From assembly GCA_965220855.1 (NCBI GenBank), contig CBDCQY010000001.1, positions 2,790,001-2,854,000 on the forward strand: a DNA stretch of 64,000 bases, in the 5' to 3' direction. Positions 53,981-63,439 of this stretch are shown piece after piece. Under the pieces are notes generated by a model that saw only the letters and a list, made by a program, of their open reading frames with translations, ran no database searches and had not been told where the DNA came from. Every line of letters begins with the position of its first letter. Within the stretch, counting starts at the first letter, position 1. The DNA comes from Bin95 sp965220855 (GTDB lineage: Bacteria > Pseudomonadota > Alphaproteobacteria > Bin95). A program made the position numbers and the translations under genes.

Positions 53981-54136
53981 CCGACGGCGCGCCGGGCGCA
54001 TTATACCAACATAAATGTCCGTCGATGTGCAACGGGCATCGGGCGCTTGCAGTCTGAATCGAGCGTTGCAGTCGCCGGTGTGGCCGGCAAGCCTGTTTCG
54101 ACATTGGGGCGCGTTCGCTAACGCGAGAAGCCGGAT
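53981..54136 (+). other. 156-nt spacer between antitoxin and toxin genes
   Basis: This spacer separates genes that normally overlap or touch. It contains an AT-rich stretch (about 54000-54020), two direct copies of TTGCAGTC (54047-54054 and 54066-54073) and the inverted repeat CGCGTT / AACGCG (54110-54115 and 54120-54125). That repeat lies 12 nt before the toxin ATG and could partly mask its weak GAGAAG ribosome-binding site. No coding frame is evident. Confidence 0.55.
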
Positions 54137-54514
54137 ATGAGATTTCTTCTCGACACCCACGTTTTTCTCTGGTGGCTGACGAACAATGGCCGCCTTTCCC
54201 GTCGCGCCCGCCGTGTCGTCGAGGATCGGACGAACGATATCTTCGTCAACGCGGCGACCGTCTGGGAAATGGCGACGAAGGCGCGGCTCGGCAGACTGCC
54301 GGATATCGGCGCCGACATTGCCGGCCGCATCGCGGGGCAAGGGTTCGAGCATATGGCGATCTCCGCTGTCGAGGCCGAGCGGGCCGGATGGCTGCCGGGC
54401 CACCATCGCGACCCGTTCGACCGTATGCTCATCGCCCAGGCTATCGCGCATGACATGCCGATCGTATCCATCGACACGATATTCGACCGCTACCGCGTGC
54501 GCCGCTTCTGGTAG
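54137..54514 (+). CDS. PIN-domain (VapC-like) toxin ribonuclease
   Basis: The 125-residue protein has the PIN-fold acidic residues: Asp6 in FLLDTHVFLWWL, Glu43-region in NAATVWEMATKARLG, and the C-terminal HRDPFDRMLIAQAI aspartates with VSIDTIFDRY. PIN toxins cut RNA, often tRNA or rRNA. All expected catalytic acids seem present, so it should be active if expressed. It is cognate by type to the preceding Phd-like antitoxin. Only a weak GAGAAG ribosome-binding site precedes the ATG, behind a small hairpin. Confidence 0.88.
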   Translation: MRFLLDTHVFLWWLTNNGRLSRRARRVVEDRTNDIFVNAATVWEMATKARLGRLPDIGADIAGRIAGQGFEHMAISAVEAERAGWLPGHHRDPFDRMLIAQAIAHDMPIVSIDTIFDRYRVRRFW

Positions 54515-54597
54515 GGAAGGCCGCAGGCGCTTCCGCCTCGCGAGGAAACGCTCTAGGATTCCCCGAACGAAGACGCCGGCAGGCGGGGACGGGGGCT

Positions 54598-56856
54598 ATG
54601 GCCGACAACGATACGCTCGGGCGCGAGGCGCTGCGGATGCACGCCGCCGGGCGCCCCGGCAAGGTGGAGGTGACGCCGACCAAGGCGCTCACCACGCAAT
54701 ATCAGCTCTCGCTCGCCTATTCCCCCGGCGTCGCCGCGCCTTGTCTGGAGATCGAGAAGGACCCGCGGCTGGCCTACGACTACACCGCCAAGGGCAACAT
54801 GGTGGCGGTGATCTCCAACGGCACCGCCGTGCTCGGCCTCGGCAATATCGGCGCGCTCGCCTCGAAGCCGGTCATGGAAGGCAAGGCGGTGCTCTTCAAG
54901 CGCTTCGCCGATGTGGACGGCATCGACCTGGAGGTCGATACCGAGGACGTCGACGAGTTCATCCAGTGCGTGCGCTTTCTCGGCAAGAGCTTCGGCGGCA
55001 TCAATCTGGAGGACATCAAGGCCCCGGAATGCTTCATCATCGAGGAGCGGCTGCGCGAACTGCTCGACATCCCGGTCTTCCATGACGACCAGCACGGCAC
55101 CGCGATCATCTCCGCCGCCGGCCTCATCAACGCGCTCCACCTCACCGGGCGGCGCATCCAGGATTGCCGCATGGTGGTCAACGGCGCCGGCGCCTCGGGC
55201 GTCGCCTGCGTGGAGCTGTTCAAGGCGCTCGGCCTGCCGGCGAACAATGTCGTGCTCTGCGACACGCGCGGCGTCATCTGGCGCGGGCGCACGGAGGGCA
55301 TGAACCAGTGGAAGTCGGCCCACGCCATCGAGACGCCGCTGCGCACGCTGGACGAGGCGATGGCGGGCGCCGACATCGCCTTCGGCCTCTCGGTGAAGGG
55401 CGCCTTCTCGCGCGAGATGGTGGCCTCCATGGCGCCCAAGCCGATCATCTTCGCGCTCGCCAATCCCGACCCCGAGATCACGCCGGAGGAAGTGCGCGAG
55501 GTGCGCGACGACGCCATCATCTGCACCGGCCGGTCGGACTATCCCAACCAGGTCAACAATGTGCTGGGCTTCCCTTATATCTTCCGGGGCGCGCTCGATG
55601 TGCGCGCCACCACCGTCAACGACGCGATGAAGATCGCCGCCGCGCAAGCGCTGGCGGAACTCGCGCGCGAGGACGTGCCCGACGAGGCCGCCGCCGCCTA
55701 TCCCGGCAAGCGCCTGCAATACGGGCCGGACTACATCATCCCGGTGCCCTTCGACCCGCGCCTGGTGGTCAAGGTGCCGGAAGCCGTGGCGCGCGCCGCC
55801 ATCGACAGCGGCGTGGCGCAGAAGCCGGTCGAGGACTGGCCGGCCTACCGGGGCGCGCTCGCCGCCCGGCTCGACTCCACCTCCGGCAGCCTGCAGCGCA
55901 TCTACACCGAGGTGCAGGCGCGCCCGCGCCGGGTGGTGTTCGCCGAGGGCGAGGAGGAGCGCGTCATCCGCGCCGCGCTCGCCTTCCGCGCCCAGGGCTT
56001 CGGCACGCCGGTGCTGGTCGGGCGCGAAAATCTGATCCGCGAGCAGATGGACCGGCTCGGCATCGCCTCGGGCGAGCCGCTGGAAATCCACAATGCCAGC
56101 CTCTCGGAGGACAATGCCGGCTATATCGCCATGCTCTATGAGCGCCTGCAGCGCCAGGGCTTCCTGCAGCGCGACGTGCAGCGCATGGTGCATCAGGACC
56201 GCAACTGCTTCGCCGCCTGCATGGTGGCGGCGGGGGCGGCCGACGCCATGGTCACCGGCCTCACGCGCTCCTTCCAGGTGAGCTTCGGGCTGGTGAGCCG
56301 CGTGCTGGCTCCCGTCGGCACGCCCTGCGGCGTCACGCTGCATGTCAGCCGCAACCAGACGGTGTTCGTCGCCGACACGGCGGTGAACGAGCGTCCCTCG
56401 CCGGAGGAGCTGGCCGATATCGCCGTGGCGGCGGCCGGCATGGCGCGCAATCTGGGCGCCGAGCCGCGCGTCGCGCTCCTCTCCTTCTCCAATTTCGGCA
56501 ATCCGGCCTTCGAGGGCGCGGCGCATGTCCGCGAGGCGGTGGCGGCGCTCGACCGGCGCGGCGCGGATTTCGAATATGAGGGCGAGATGTCGGCCGATGT
56601 CGCGCTCGACAGCGCGCTGATGCGCCAGCTCTACCCCTTTGCGCGCCTCTCCGGCCCCGCCAATGTGCTGGTCATGCCGGGGCTGCACACCGCCAACATC
56701 TCGGCCAAGCTGCTGCAGATGCTGGGCGGCGGCGCGGCGATCGGGCCGGTGCTGCTCGGCCTCTCCCGCCCGGTGCAGATCGTGCAGATGGGGGCGCGCG
56801 TCTCGGAGATCGTCAATATGGCGGTCTTCGCCGCCCACGCCGCGCCGGCGGAGTAG
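54598..56856 (+). CDS. maeB: NADP-dependent malic enzyme with phosphotransacetylase-like domain
   Basis: MaeB decarboxylates malate to pyruvate, yielding NADPH. The 752-residue protein has the malic enzyme half (about residues 1-430), with YSPGVAAPCLEI, VFHDDQHGTAIISAAG, the GAGASGVACVELF dinucleotide site and FALANPDPEITPEE. It has a C-terminal phosphotransacetylase-like half (about 440-752), with RVVFAEGEEERVIRAA and MVTGLTRSF, which in MaeB is regulatory. Length matches the family. It starts at 54598, after a G-rich tract. It is followed by glutathione-dependent formaldehyde dehydrogenase after 82 nt. Confidence 0.95.
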   Translation: MADNDTLGREALRMHAAGRPGKVEVTPTKALTTQYQLSLAYSPGVAAPCLEIEKDPRLAYDYTAKGNMVAVISNGTAVLGLGNIGALASKPVMEGKAVLFKRFADVDGIDLEVDTEDVDEFIQCVRFLGKSFGGINLEDIKAPECFIIEERLRELLDIPVFHDDQHGTAIISAAGLINALHLTGRRIQDCRMVVNGAGASGVACVELFKALGLPANNVVLCDTRGVIWRGRTEGMNQWKSAHAIETPLRTLDEAMAGADIAFGLSVKGAFSREMVASMAPKPIIFALANPDPEITPEEVREVRDDAIICTGRSDYPNQVNNVLGFPYIFRGALDVRATTVNDAMKIAAAQALAELAREDVPDEAAAAYPGKRLQYGPDYIIPVPFDPRLVVKVPEAVARAAIDSGVAQKPVEDWPAYRGALAARLDSTSGSLQRIYTEVQARPRRVVFAEGEEERVIRAALAFRAQGFGTPVLVGRENLIREQMDRLGIASGEPLEIHNASLSEDNAGYIAMLYERLQRQGFLQRDVQRMVHQDRNCFAACMVAAGAADAMVTGLTRSFQVSFGLVSRVLAPVGTPCGVTLHVSRNQTVFVADTAVNERPSPEELADIAVAAAGMARNLGAEPRVALLSFSNFGNPAFEGAAHVREAVAALDRRGADFEYEGEMSADVALDSALMRQLYPFARLSGPANVLVMPGLHTANISAKLLQMLGGGAAIGPVLLGLSRPVQIVQMGARVSEIVNMAVFAAHAAPAE

Positions 56857-56938
56857 CGCGGGGGCGATTGACCGCCCGGCAAACGCCGCTACGCTCCCGG
56901 CGCAGCCTTGCAGCATCGCACAAGGGAGGACGCCGCTC

Positions 56939-58048
<1,110 letters not shown>

Positions 58049-58076
58049 GCCGGCGGGCGGCGCGGGGGCGCGACCG

Positions 58077-58580
58077 GTGAAGACGCTGCTGCTGCTCCGC
58101 CACGCCAAGGCCGGCGCCGGCGCGCCCGACCGGGAGCGGCGGCTGACCGAACGCGGCCGCCGGCAGGCCGCGGCCGCCGGGCGCTATCTCGCCCGCGAGG
58201 GCCTCCGGCCGGAACTCGCGCTCTGCTCCGACGCGGCGCGCGCCCGCGAGACGCTGGAGGGTCTCGAACTCGCGGCGGATGTTCCGGTCCGCATCGAGCC
58301 CGACATCTACGATGGCGGCGAGGGCGACCTGCTGGCGCTCTTCCGCCGCGCGCCGCCGGAGGTCGCGAGCCTGCTCGCCGTCGGCCACAACCCCACGATC
58401 TCGGAGGTCGGCAGCCTGCTGGCGGCGGAGGGCGACGCCGCGCTCTGCAACCGGCTGGCGCTCGGGATGCCGACGGCCGGCCTCGCCGTGCTGAAATTCC
58501 CGATTCCGGACTGGGCGGCGCTCGCCCCCGGCGCGCTCACCCGCCTGCTGGCGCCTGCCGACTATTCGCCGCAGCCCTGA
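58077..58580 (+). CDS. sixA: SixA-like histidine phosphatase
   Basis: The 167-residue protein is a small histidine phosphatase. The catalytic RHAK motif is near the N-terminus (LLLRHAKAGAGAPDRERRLTERGRRQA), followed by LCSDAARARETLE and the second catalytic histidine in LLAVGHNPTISEV (about residues 101-113). SixA removes phosphate from phosphohistidine domains of signalling proteins. The start is the GTG at 58077. It follows the alcohol dehydrogenase after 28 nt. Confidence 0.85.
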   Translation: MKTLLLLRHAKAGAGAPDRERRLTERGRRQAAAAGRYLAREGLRPELALCSDAARARETLEGLELAADVPVRIEPDIYDGGEGDLLALFRRAPPEVASLLAVGHNPTISEVGSLLAAEGDAALCNRLALGMPTAGLAVLKFPIPDWAALAPGALTRLLAPADYSPQP

Positions 58581-58651
58581 GTTGCGGCGGCGCTTTCGCC
58601 GGCAGGGGAAAAGCTCTACGCTTCGGCGAGGACGAACCTGGGAGGACCGAA

Positions 58652-59770
58652 ATGATTATCCGTAACGCCATTGCCGGCGCCGCCGTCGCGGCGCTCGCCG
58701 CGACCGGCGCGTTCTCGGCCGCTGCCGCGCCCGATCCGGTCAAGATTCGCATCGCTTCCGATCACACCCCGCCGCCGCATCCGGCCGCGCTCGCCGAGAT
58801 CCTGTTCCAGGAGCGCCTCGCCGAGGAAATTCCGGGGTCCGAGGTGCTGCTCTTCCCCTCCAAGGCGCTCTATTCGGTGCCGGAGGCCGTCGAGGCCATG
58901 ACGGAGGGCAATCTGGAAATGACCTGGGGCCAGTTCGGCAAGACGGCCCAGATCGATCCCTTCATGGCCGTGGTGGTCGGACCGATGCTGCTGACCACGC
59001 CCGGCGCCATCGACGCGCTGGACGGCTTCGACACCTACAAGATGCTGGTGCAGCGCTTCGAGGAGCTGCACGACATCAAGATTTTCGGCTCCGCCCATCT
59101 CAGCTTCTATATGGGCGCGGGCTCCGGCTCCCGCCTGCTGAAGCCGGAAGATTTCTCGGGCCGCAAGATCCGCTCGATGAGCCCGGTCGAGAACGCCGCG
59201 CTCTCGGCCTGGGGCGCGAACCCGACCACCATGGCTTTCGGCGACGTGCCGCCGGCGCTGGAAACCGGCGTCATCGACGGCCTGCTGACCAGCCTCGGCG
59301 GCTTCAATGTCGTCAAGGACCAGGCGCCCTACTTCACCGTCGCCGGCATCAACGGCATCGTCGGCGACTATTACTGGATCGGCGCGAGCATGAGCTGGTG
59401 GAATTCGCTCGACGCGGAGCAGCAGGCGATCATCGAGAGGCTGATCGTCGAGGAGATGCTGCCCTTTGCGAAGAAAGCCAACTGGTGCAACGACAAGCGC
59501 ATGATCGACAAATACGGCACCGACGACCCCTCCAAGCCCGGCATCTACATCATGACCTCGCAAGAGGCGGGCGTGCTGGCCGATGCGCTCGGCTCCGGCA
59601 CGGCGGACCACATCAAGAAGAACACCCCGGGCGACGCCGACGAGTGGGTGGACAAGTTCGCCGAGGAAGCCAAGGCCGCGGTCGCCGCCAACCCGATGGG
59701 GTCGAACTGGCTCGAGAGCACCGACTGTTCCGAGATCGAGCCCTGGTTCGAGCGCTTCGCCAAGAAGTAG
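58652..59770 (+). CDS. TRAP transporter periplasmic solute-binding protein, DctP type (second)
   Basis: The 372-residue protein has a Sec signal (about residues 1-26, ending SAAAA) and the DctP fold: KIRIASDHTPPPHPAALAEILFQERLAEE (about residues 31-60), the LKPEDFSGRKIRSMSPVENAALSAWGANPTTMAFGDVPPALETGVIDG region (about 165-210; Arg in KIRSMS is the usual carboxylate contact), and a long C-terminal helix. GGGAGGA precedes the ATG. It is only distantly similar to the first TRAP binding protein, so the ligand is probably different. A strong hairpin follows before the permease genes. Confidence 0.92.
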   Translation: MIIRNAIAGAAVAALAATGAFSAAAAPDPVKIRIASDHTPPPHPAALAEILFQERLAEEIPGSEVLLFPSKALYSVPEAVEAMTEGNLEMTWGQFGKTAQIDPFMAVVVGPMLLTTPGAIDALDGFDTYKMLVQRFEELHDIKIFGSAHLSFYMGAGSGSRLLKPEDFSGRKIRSMSPVENAALSAWGANPTTMAFGDVPPALETGVIDGLLTSLGGFNVVKDQAPYFTVAGINGIVGDYYWIGASMSWWNSLDAEQQAIIERLIVEEMLPFAKKANWCNDKRMIDKYGTDDPSKPGIYIMTSQEAGVLADALGSGTADHIKKNTPGDADEWVDKFAEEAKAAVAANPMGSNWLESTDCSEIEPWFERFAKK

Positions 59771-59786
59771 CGCCGACGCTGTCGCT

Positions 59787-59810
59787 GCGGGAGGCCGCCC
59801 GGCCTCCCGC
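59787..59810 (+). terminator. intercistronic hairpin between dctP and dctQ (second TRAP operon)
   Basis: GCGGGAGGCC (59787-59796) pairs perfectly with GGCCTCCCGC (59801-59810) around a GCCC tetraloop, between the binding-protein and small-permease genes. No T run follows. Its position matches that of the hairpin in the first TRAP operon. Confidence 0.6.
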
Positions 59811-59854
59811 GCTTCCTTCCGACTTCTTCGCCCATCGAGCCGGAGGGTGTGCGG

Positions 59855-60451
59855 ATGAACGACGGTTCCCCCGAGACGATCGAGCCTGTCGGCCACGAGC
59901 TGGTCATGGACCGGGCCTATCGTTTCATCCGCTTTCTGCTCGACAAGGTGGTGGCGCGCATCGCCGCCGTCATCCTGCTCTGCGGCACGCTGCTCGCCTG
60001 CATCGAGATCGTGCGCCGCTATGTGCTGGGCGTCGTCTTCGACTGGGGTCAGGACGCCGTCACCTATGTCTCCATCGCGGCGGTCTTCATCTATTTCGCC
60101 GTGACGCAGGCCTCGCGCTCGCATCTGGCCGTGCTGGCCTTGCTGGACCTGCTGCGCCGGCGCGGCTATGTGCGCACCGTGCTGACCATCCGGGTGTTCG
60201 TGTCCGCCATCTCGCTCACCCTGTTCACGGCGCTCGCCTGGTGGGGCATCCCGGCGGTGGAGCGCGCCGAGCAGCTCGGCCGCACCACGCAGAGCATGGT
60301 GATCTATATCTGGCCGTTCCAGGCCAGCCTCGTCATCGCCTTCGCGCTGATGGCGCTCGTCACTTTGTTCCACCTCTACCAGGATGTGCAGGCGTTGCGC
60401 GGCAGGACCGTGTTCCCCTGGGCCCCGGTCGAGGAAGGGATCGAGATCTGA
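59855..60451 (+). CDS. TRAP transporter small permease, DctQ type (second)
   Basis: The 198-residue protein has four hydrophobic helices and the DctQ feature ACIEIVRRYVLGVVFDWGQDAVTYVSIAAVFIYFAVTQASRSHLAV (about residues 49-93). I chose the ATG at 59855 because GGAGGG lies 7 nt upstream. It is the membrane partner of the large permease that starts 2 nt after its stop. Confidence 0.9.
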   Translation: MNDGSPETIEPVGHELVMDRAYRFIRFLLDKVVARIAAVILLCGTLLACIEIVRRYVLGVVFDWGQDAVTYVSIAAVFIYFAVTQASRSHLAVLALLDLLRRRGYVRTVLTIRVFVSAISLTLFTALAWWGIPAVERAEQLGRTTQSMVIYIWPFQASLVIAFALMALVTLFHLYQDVQALRGRTVFPWAPVEEGIEI

Positions 60452-60452
60452 C

Positions 60453-61739
60453 ATGGGCTGGCTCGGCTCAGGTCTGATCGCCCTTCTGGCGCTCGGCGCG
60501 CCCATCGGCGTGGCGCTCGGCGGCGCGGCCGTCGCCTTCATCCTCTACGACCCGGTGCTGTCGGCCAACACCGCCTTCCGCGCCTTCTTCAGTTTCGTCA
60601 ACAAATACACGCTCATGGCGATCCCGTTCTTCATCTATGCGGGATTTCTCATGGAGCGCACGGGGCTGATCTCCAAGCTGTTCAAGTTCGCCGATGCGGT
60701 CATCGGCTGGCTGCCCGGCGGCTTCGCCTACGCCACGCTGATGGCGGCGGTGCTGTTCGGCGCGATCTCCGGCTCCAGCACCGCCATGGCGGCCGCCATG
60801 GGCGTCATCGCCTATCCGGAGATGATCCGGCGCGGCTATCCGGTCTGGATGGCGGCGGGCGTGATCGCTTGCGGCGGCGGCATCGCCATTCTGATCCCGC
60901 CATCGATCACGCTCATCCTGTTCGGCATCATCACCGAGGAGTCGGTCGTCAAGCTGTTCTTCGCGGGCTTCGTGCCGGGCCTGCTGCTGGCGATCTCGGA
61001 TGCGGTGATCATCGTGTTCATCGCCTGGAAGCTGAAACTGCCCGCCGGCGAGTTCAGCTTCCGCAATCTCGGGGAATCGACCGTCGAGGCGTTGCCGGCG
61101 ATCCTGATGCCGGTCTTCGTGCTGGGCGGGCTCTATGGCGGCGTGTTCACGCCGACGGAGGCGGGCGCGGCTTCCTGCGCCTATGCGCTGATCTACGGCA
61201 TCGCCGCCCGGCGCGGCGCCTTCCTGCGCGAGCTGCTGCCGACCACCATGCGCGCGGCCAATCTCACCGCCATCGTCTTCTTCCTGCTGGGCTGCGTCGG
61301 CGTGTTCCAGTTCCTGCTCGCCAACAAGGGCTGGCCGCAGGAGGTCGCCGCGTGGGTGGGCGCGCAGGGCCTCTCGGCCATGGGCTTCCTGATCGTGCTG
61401 CTGATCGTGCTGCTGATCCTGTCCATGTTCCTGACCGGCGTGGCGATCCTGGCGCTGACGGTGCCGATCATCTATCCGGTGTCGCTGACGCTCGGCATCG
61501 ACCCGATCCATCTCGGCATCCTGTTCGCGCTGGCGGTGGAGATGGGCGGCGTGATCCCGCCGGTCGGGCTGAACCTGTTCGCGGTCAGCGGCACTACAGG
61601 GGTGCCGGTCACCCGGGTGATGAAGGGGGCGATCCCGTTCCTCTGTACGGACGGCATCGTGCTGATCCTGGTGCTCCTCTTCCCCATCCTCGCCCTCTGG
61701 CTGCCCAACAGCATGGTGCAATCCGTCTTCGGCAACTGA
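60453..61739 (+). CDS. TRAP transporter large permease, DctM type (second)
   Basis: The 428-residue permease fills the membrane with about twelve helices. Family motifs are GAISGSSTAMAAAMGVIAYPEM (about residues 108-129), AGVIACGGGIAILIPPSITLILFG (about 137-160) and LAVEMGGVIPPVGLNLFAVSG near 365-385. It starts at ATG 60453, one base after the dctQ stop. It is the last gene of this operon and converges on the creatininase-family gene with 15 nt between stops. Confidence 0.92.
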   Translation: MGWLGSGLIALLALGAPIGVALGGAAVAFILYDPVLSANTAFRAFFSFVNKYTLMAIPFFIYAGFLMERTGLISKLFKFADAVIGWLPGGFAYATLMAAVLFGAISGSSTAMAAAMGVIAYPEMIRRGYPVWMAAGVIACGGGIAILIPPSITLILFGIITEESVVKLFFAGFVPGLLLAISDAVIIVFIAWKLKLPAGEFSFRNLGESTVEALPAILMPVFVLGGLYGGVFTPTEAGAASCAYALIYGIAARRGAFLRELLPTTMRAANLTAIVFFLLGCVGVFQFLLANKGWPQEVAAWVGAQGLSAMGFLIVLLIVLLILSMFLTGVAILALTVPIIYPVSLTLGIDPIHLGILFALAVEMGGVIPPVGLNLFAVSGTTGVPVTRVMKGAIPFLCTDGIVLILVLLFPILALWLPNSMVQSVFGN

Positions 61740-61754
61740 GGCGGCTCTCGCTGG

Positions 61755-62459
61755 CTACAGCCTGAAGGTCTCGGCCACCTCCGTCGCCATGGCGGCGGTC
61801 ATGGCGACGAGGACGGCGCGGCCTTTCTCGGCGGTGGCGAGGGTCGGGCGGCCGACCACGCCGGAGCGGCTGTAGGCGGCGAGGCCCTCGACCGCCAGCA
61901 GCGGGCGCTCGGCCAGTTCGTCGCGCGCGGCCTCCATCCGCACCAGTTGCGGATAGTGGGCCAGCAGCAGCGAGGTCTCGTATTCGCCGGCATGCATGTC
62001 GTCATGCACGCCGGTCTCGACGCCGGCCTCGCGGAAGGCGGCCTCCTGGATGTGGCGGCCGGGGCCGAGCCAGAGGCGGGGGCCGTCCAGATTGGCCTCG
62101 CGCACCGCATGGGCCAGCACATGGTTGCCGCCATGGGCGTTGACGATCGCGAGGCGCTCGACGCCCGAGCGCGCGAGGCTCGCGCGGATGTCGCCCACCA
62201 CCGCGAGCAGCGTCGCGGCGGAGAGCCAGGCGGCGGTCCCGAGGCCCGCATGCTCCTGCGAGCAGGAGACCGGCAGCGGCGGCAGCAGCAGCCCGCCGGT
62301 CGCCTCCGCCAGGCCCGCGCCCAGCAGGCCGGCGATCAGGCTGTCGGTCGCGAGCGGCAGATGCGCGCCATGCTGCTCGAAAGCGCCCACCGGCAACACC
62401 GCAAGCGGCGCCCCGCCGGCGTCGGCGGCAGTGCGGGCGAGCAGGGTTTCGGGCAGCAT
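61755..62459 (-). CDS. creatininase-family amidohydrolase
   Basis: The 234-residue protein has the creatininase fold metal motifs: LAVLPVGAFEQHGAHLPLATDS (Glu, His, Asp near residues 28-40), VNAHGGNH near 128, and the active-site HAGEYETSLLLAHYP near 170-185. Family members open cyclic amides such as creatinine or hydrolyse formamides in flavin and pterin-type pathways. Close convergence with a TRAP importer suggests a role in using an imported amide, but only context supports it. I chose the ATG at 62459; an ATG at 62468 would add three residues. TAGGATGG lies just upstream. Confidence 0.85.
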   Translation of the reverse strand: MLPETLLARTAADAGGAPLAVLPVGAFEQHGAHLPLATDSLIAGLLGAGLAEATGGLLLPPLPVSCSQEHAGLGTAAWLSAATLLAVVGDIRASLARSGVERLAIVNAHGGNHVLAHAVREANLDGPRLWLGPGRHIQEAAFREAGVETGVHDDMHAGEYETSLLLAHYPQLVRMEAARDELAERPLLAVEGLAAYSRSGVVGRPTLATAEKGRAVLVAMTAAMATEVAETFRL

Positions 62460-62529
62460 GGCCGCCATCCTACCAGCAAATGCGCTCCGCCGGCCGTCCC
62501 GGAGGCGAGCGCGGGCGACCCATCGGTGC

Positions 62530-62844
62530 TCAGGGCCTGGGAACGATGGCAATCGCGAATGGAAGATCGACCATCTGAAGCACAAGACCGATAAGGACAC
62601 CGATAGCCAGGGCGGCGGCCATGACTCGCCCGGTGCGGCTTTCGATGCGCTGAAGTCTGTGTTCGATATCGCTCAAGCGGCCGTGCAGGCGATTCAACGC
62701 AAATACGATCGACAAGCTTTCGGCCAGAGAAGAAGGCGCAGCGGCGGCCGTTTCCGGTGCTCCTTTCCGTCGCCCGCCATCGACACCTTCCGGGCGTGCG
62801 ACCGGATTGGCCGATATCAATTCTGTTTTTGGATCGTCGGTCAC
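62530..62844 (-). CDS. small single-pass membrane protein, function unknown
   Basis: The 104-residue protein has a hydrophilic, low-complexity N-terminus, a predicted short amphipathic coiled coil (SIVFALNRLHGRLSDIEHRLQRIESR, residues about 46-71) and one membrane helix (about residues 74-94: AAALAIGVLIGLVLQMVDLPF). Its stop lies 71 nt before the creatininase start, and its ATG overlaps the end of the histidine phosphatase gene by 4 nt. I do not recognise a family. The coiled coil next to a membrane helix recalls the relic at 23412-23610, but similarity is only in layout. Confidence 0.55.
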   Translation of the reverse strand: MTDDPKTELISANPVARPEGVDGGRRKGAPETAAAAPSSLAESLSIVFALNRLHGRLSDIEHRLQRIESRTGRVMAAALAIGVLIGLVLQMVDLPFAIAIVPRP

Positions 62845-63428
62845 AGGATCGTCACCTCCCAGCCGGTCTCGCGCAAGTCGAAGCGGAGCGGCAGGGCGTT
62901 GGCGGCGTGGTCTTCGCTAAAGGCGACGCCGAGCGCGCTCATCAGCACGCGCAGATTGCCGCCATGCGCCACCAGGCAGGGCGCGCCGCGCCCGAGCGCG
63001 GCGGCGGCGGCGGCCTTGGTGCGCGCCACGAACTCGGGCAGCGTCTCGCCGCCCGCCGGGCGCGCGCGCCAGTCCAGCTCCAGCGCGCTCTGCCCGACCA
63101 GCTCGCCGAACAGGCGCTCGCCGAGGCGGGGCGTGGCGCGCATCGGCAAGGCGAGCCGGCGGACCACCGCCTGCGCGGTCTCATAGGCGCGCGGATAGCT
63201 GCTGGCCTCGATGTGGGTCGCGTCCGCGCCGCCGGCGGCGAGCCGCTCGGCGGCCTCGGCCGCCTGCGCGCGGCCCCTCTCGTTCAGCGGAATGACCGGG
63301 CTTTGCACGATGCGCGCGGCGTTGCCGGCGGTCTCGCCATGGCGGATGAAGTAGAACCGCCGCACCGCCGGGCGAAGCGCCGGCGCTGCGGCGGCGAGAG
63401 CGTGCAGCTCTTCGGCGCCCACGATCAT
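62841..63428 (-). CDS. histidine phosphatase (phosphoglycerate-mutase-like)
   Basis: The 195-residue protein has the RHGE catalytic motif in RRFYFIRHGETAGNAARIVQ (about residues 23-42), a second arginine in SSYPRAYETAQAV, the acid in LGERLFGELVGQ and the second catalytic histidine in CLVAHGGNLRVL near 150. It belongs to the cofactor-independent phosphatase branch of the family. It lies 11 nt downstream of a CoA-transferase gene on the same strand, and overlaps the small membrane protein gene, suggesting a three-gene operon. Substrate is unknown. Confidence 0.85.
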   Translation of the reverse strand: MIVGAEELHALAAAAPALRPAVRRFYFIRHGETAGNAARIVQSPVIPLNERGRAQAAEAAERLAAGGADATHIEASSYPRAYETAQAVVRRLALPMRATPRLGERLFGELVGQSALELDWRARPAGGETLPEFVARTKAAAAAALGRGAPCLVAHGGNLRVLMSALGVAFSEDHAANALPLRFDLRETGWEVTIL

Positions 63429-63439
63429 GCCGGGCCGGA

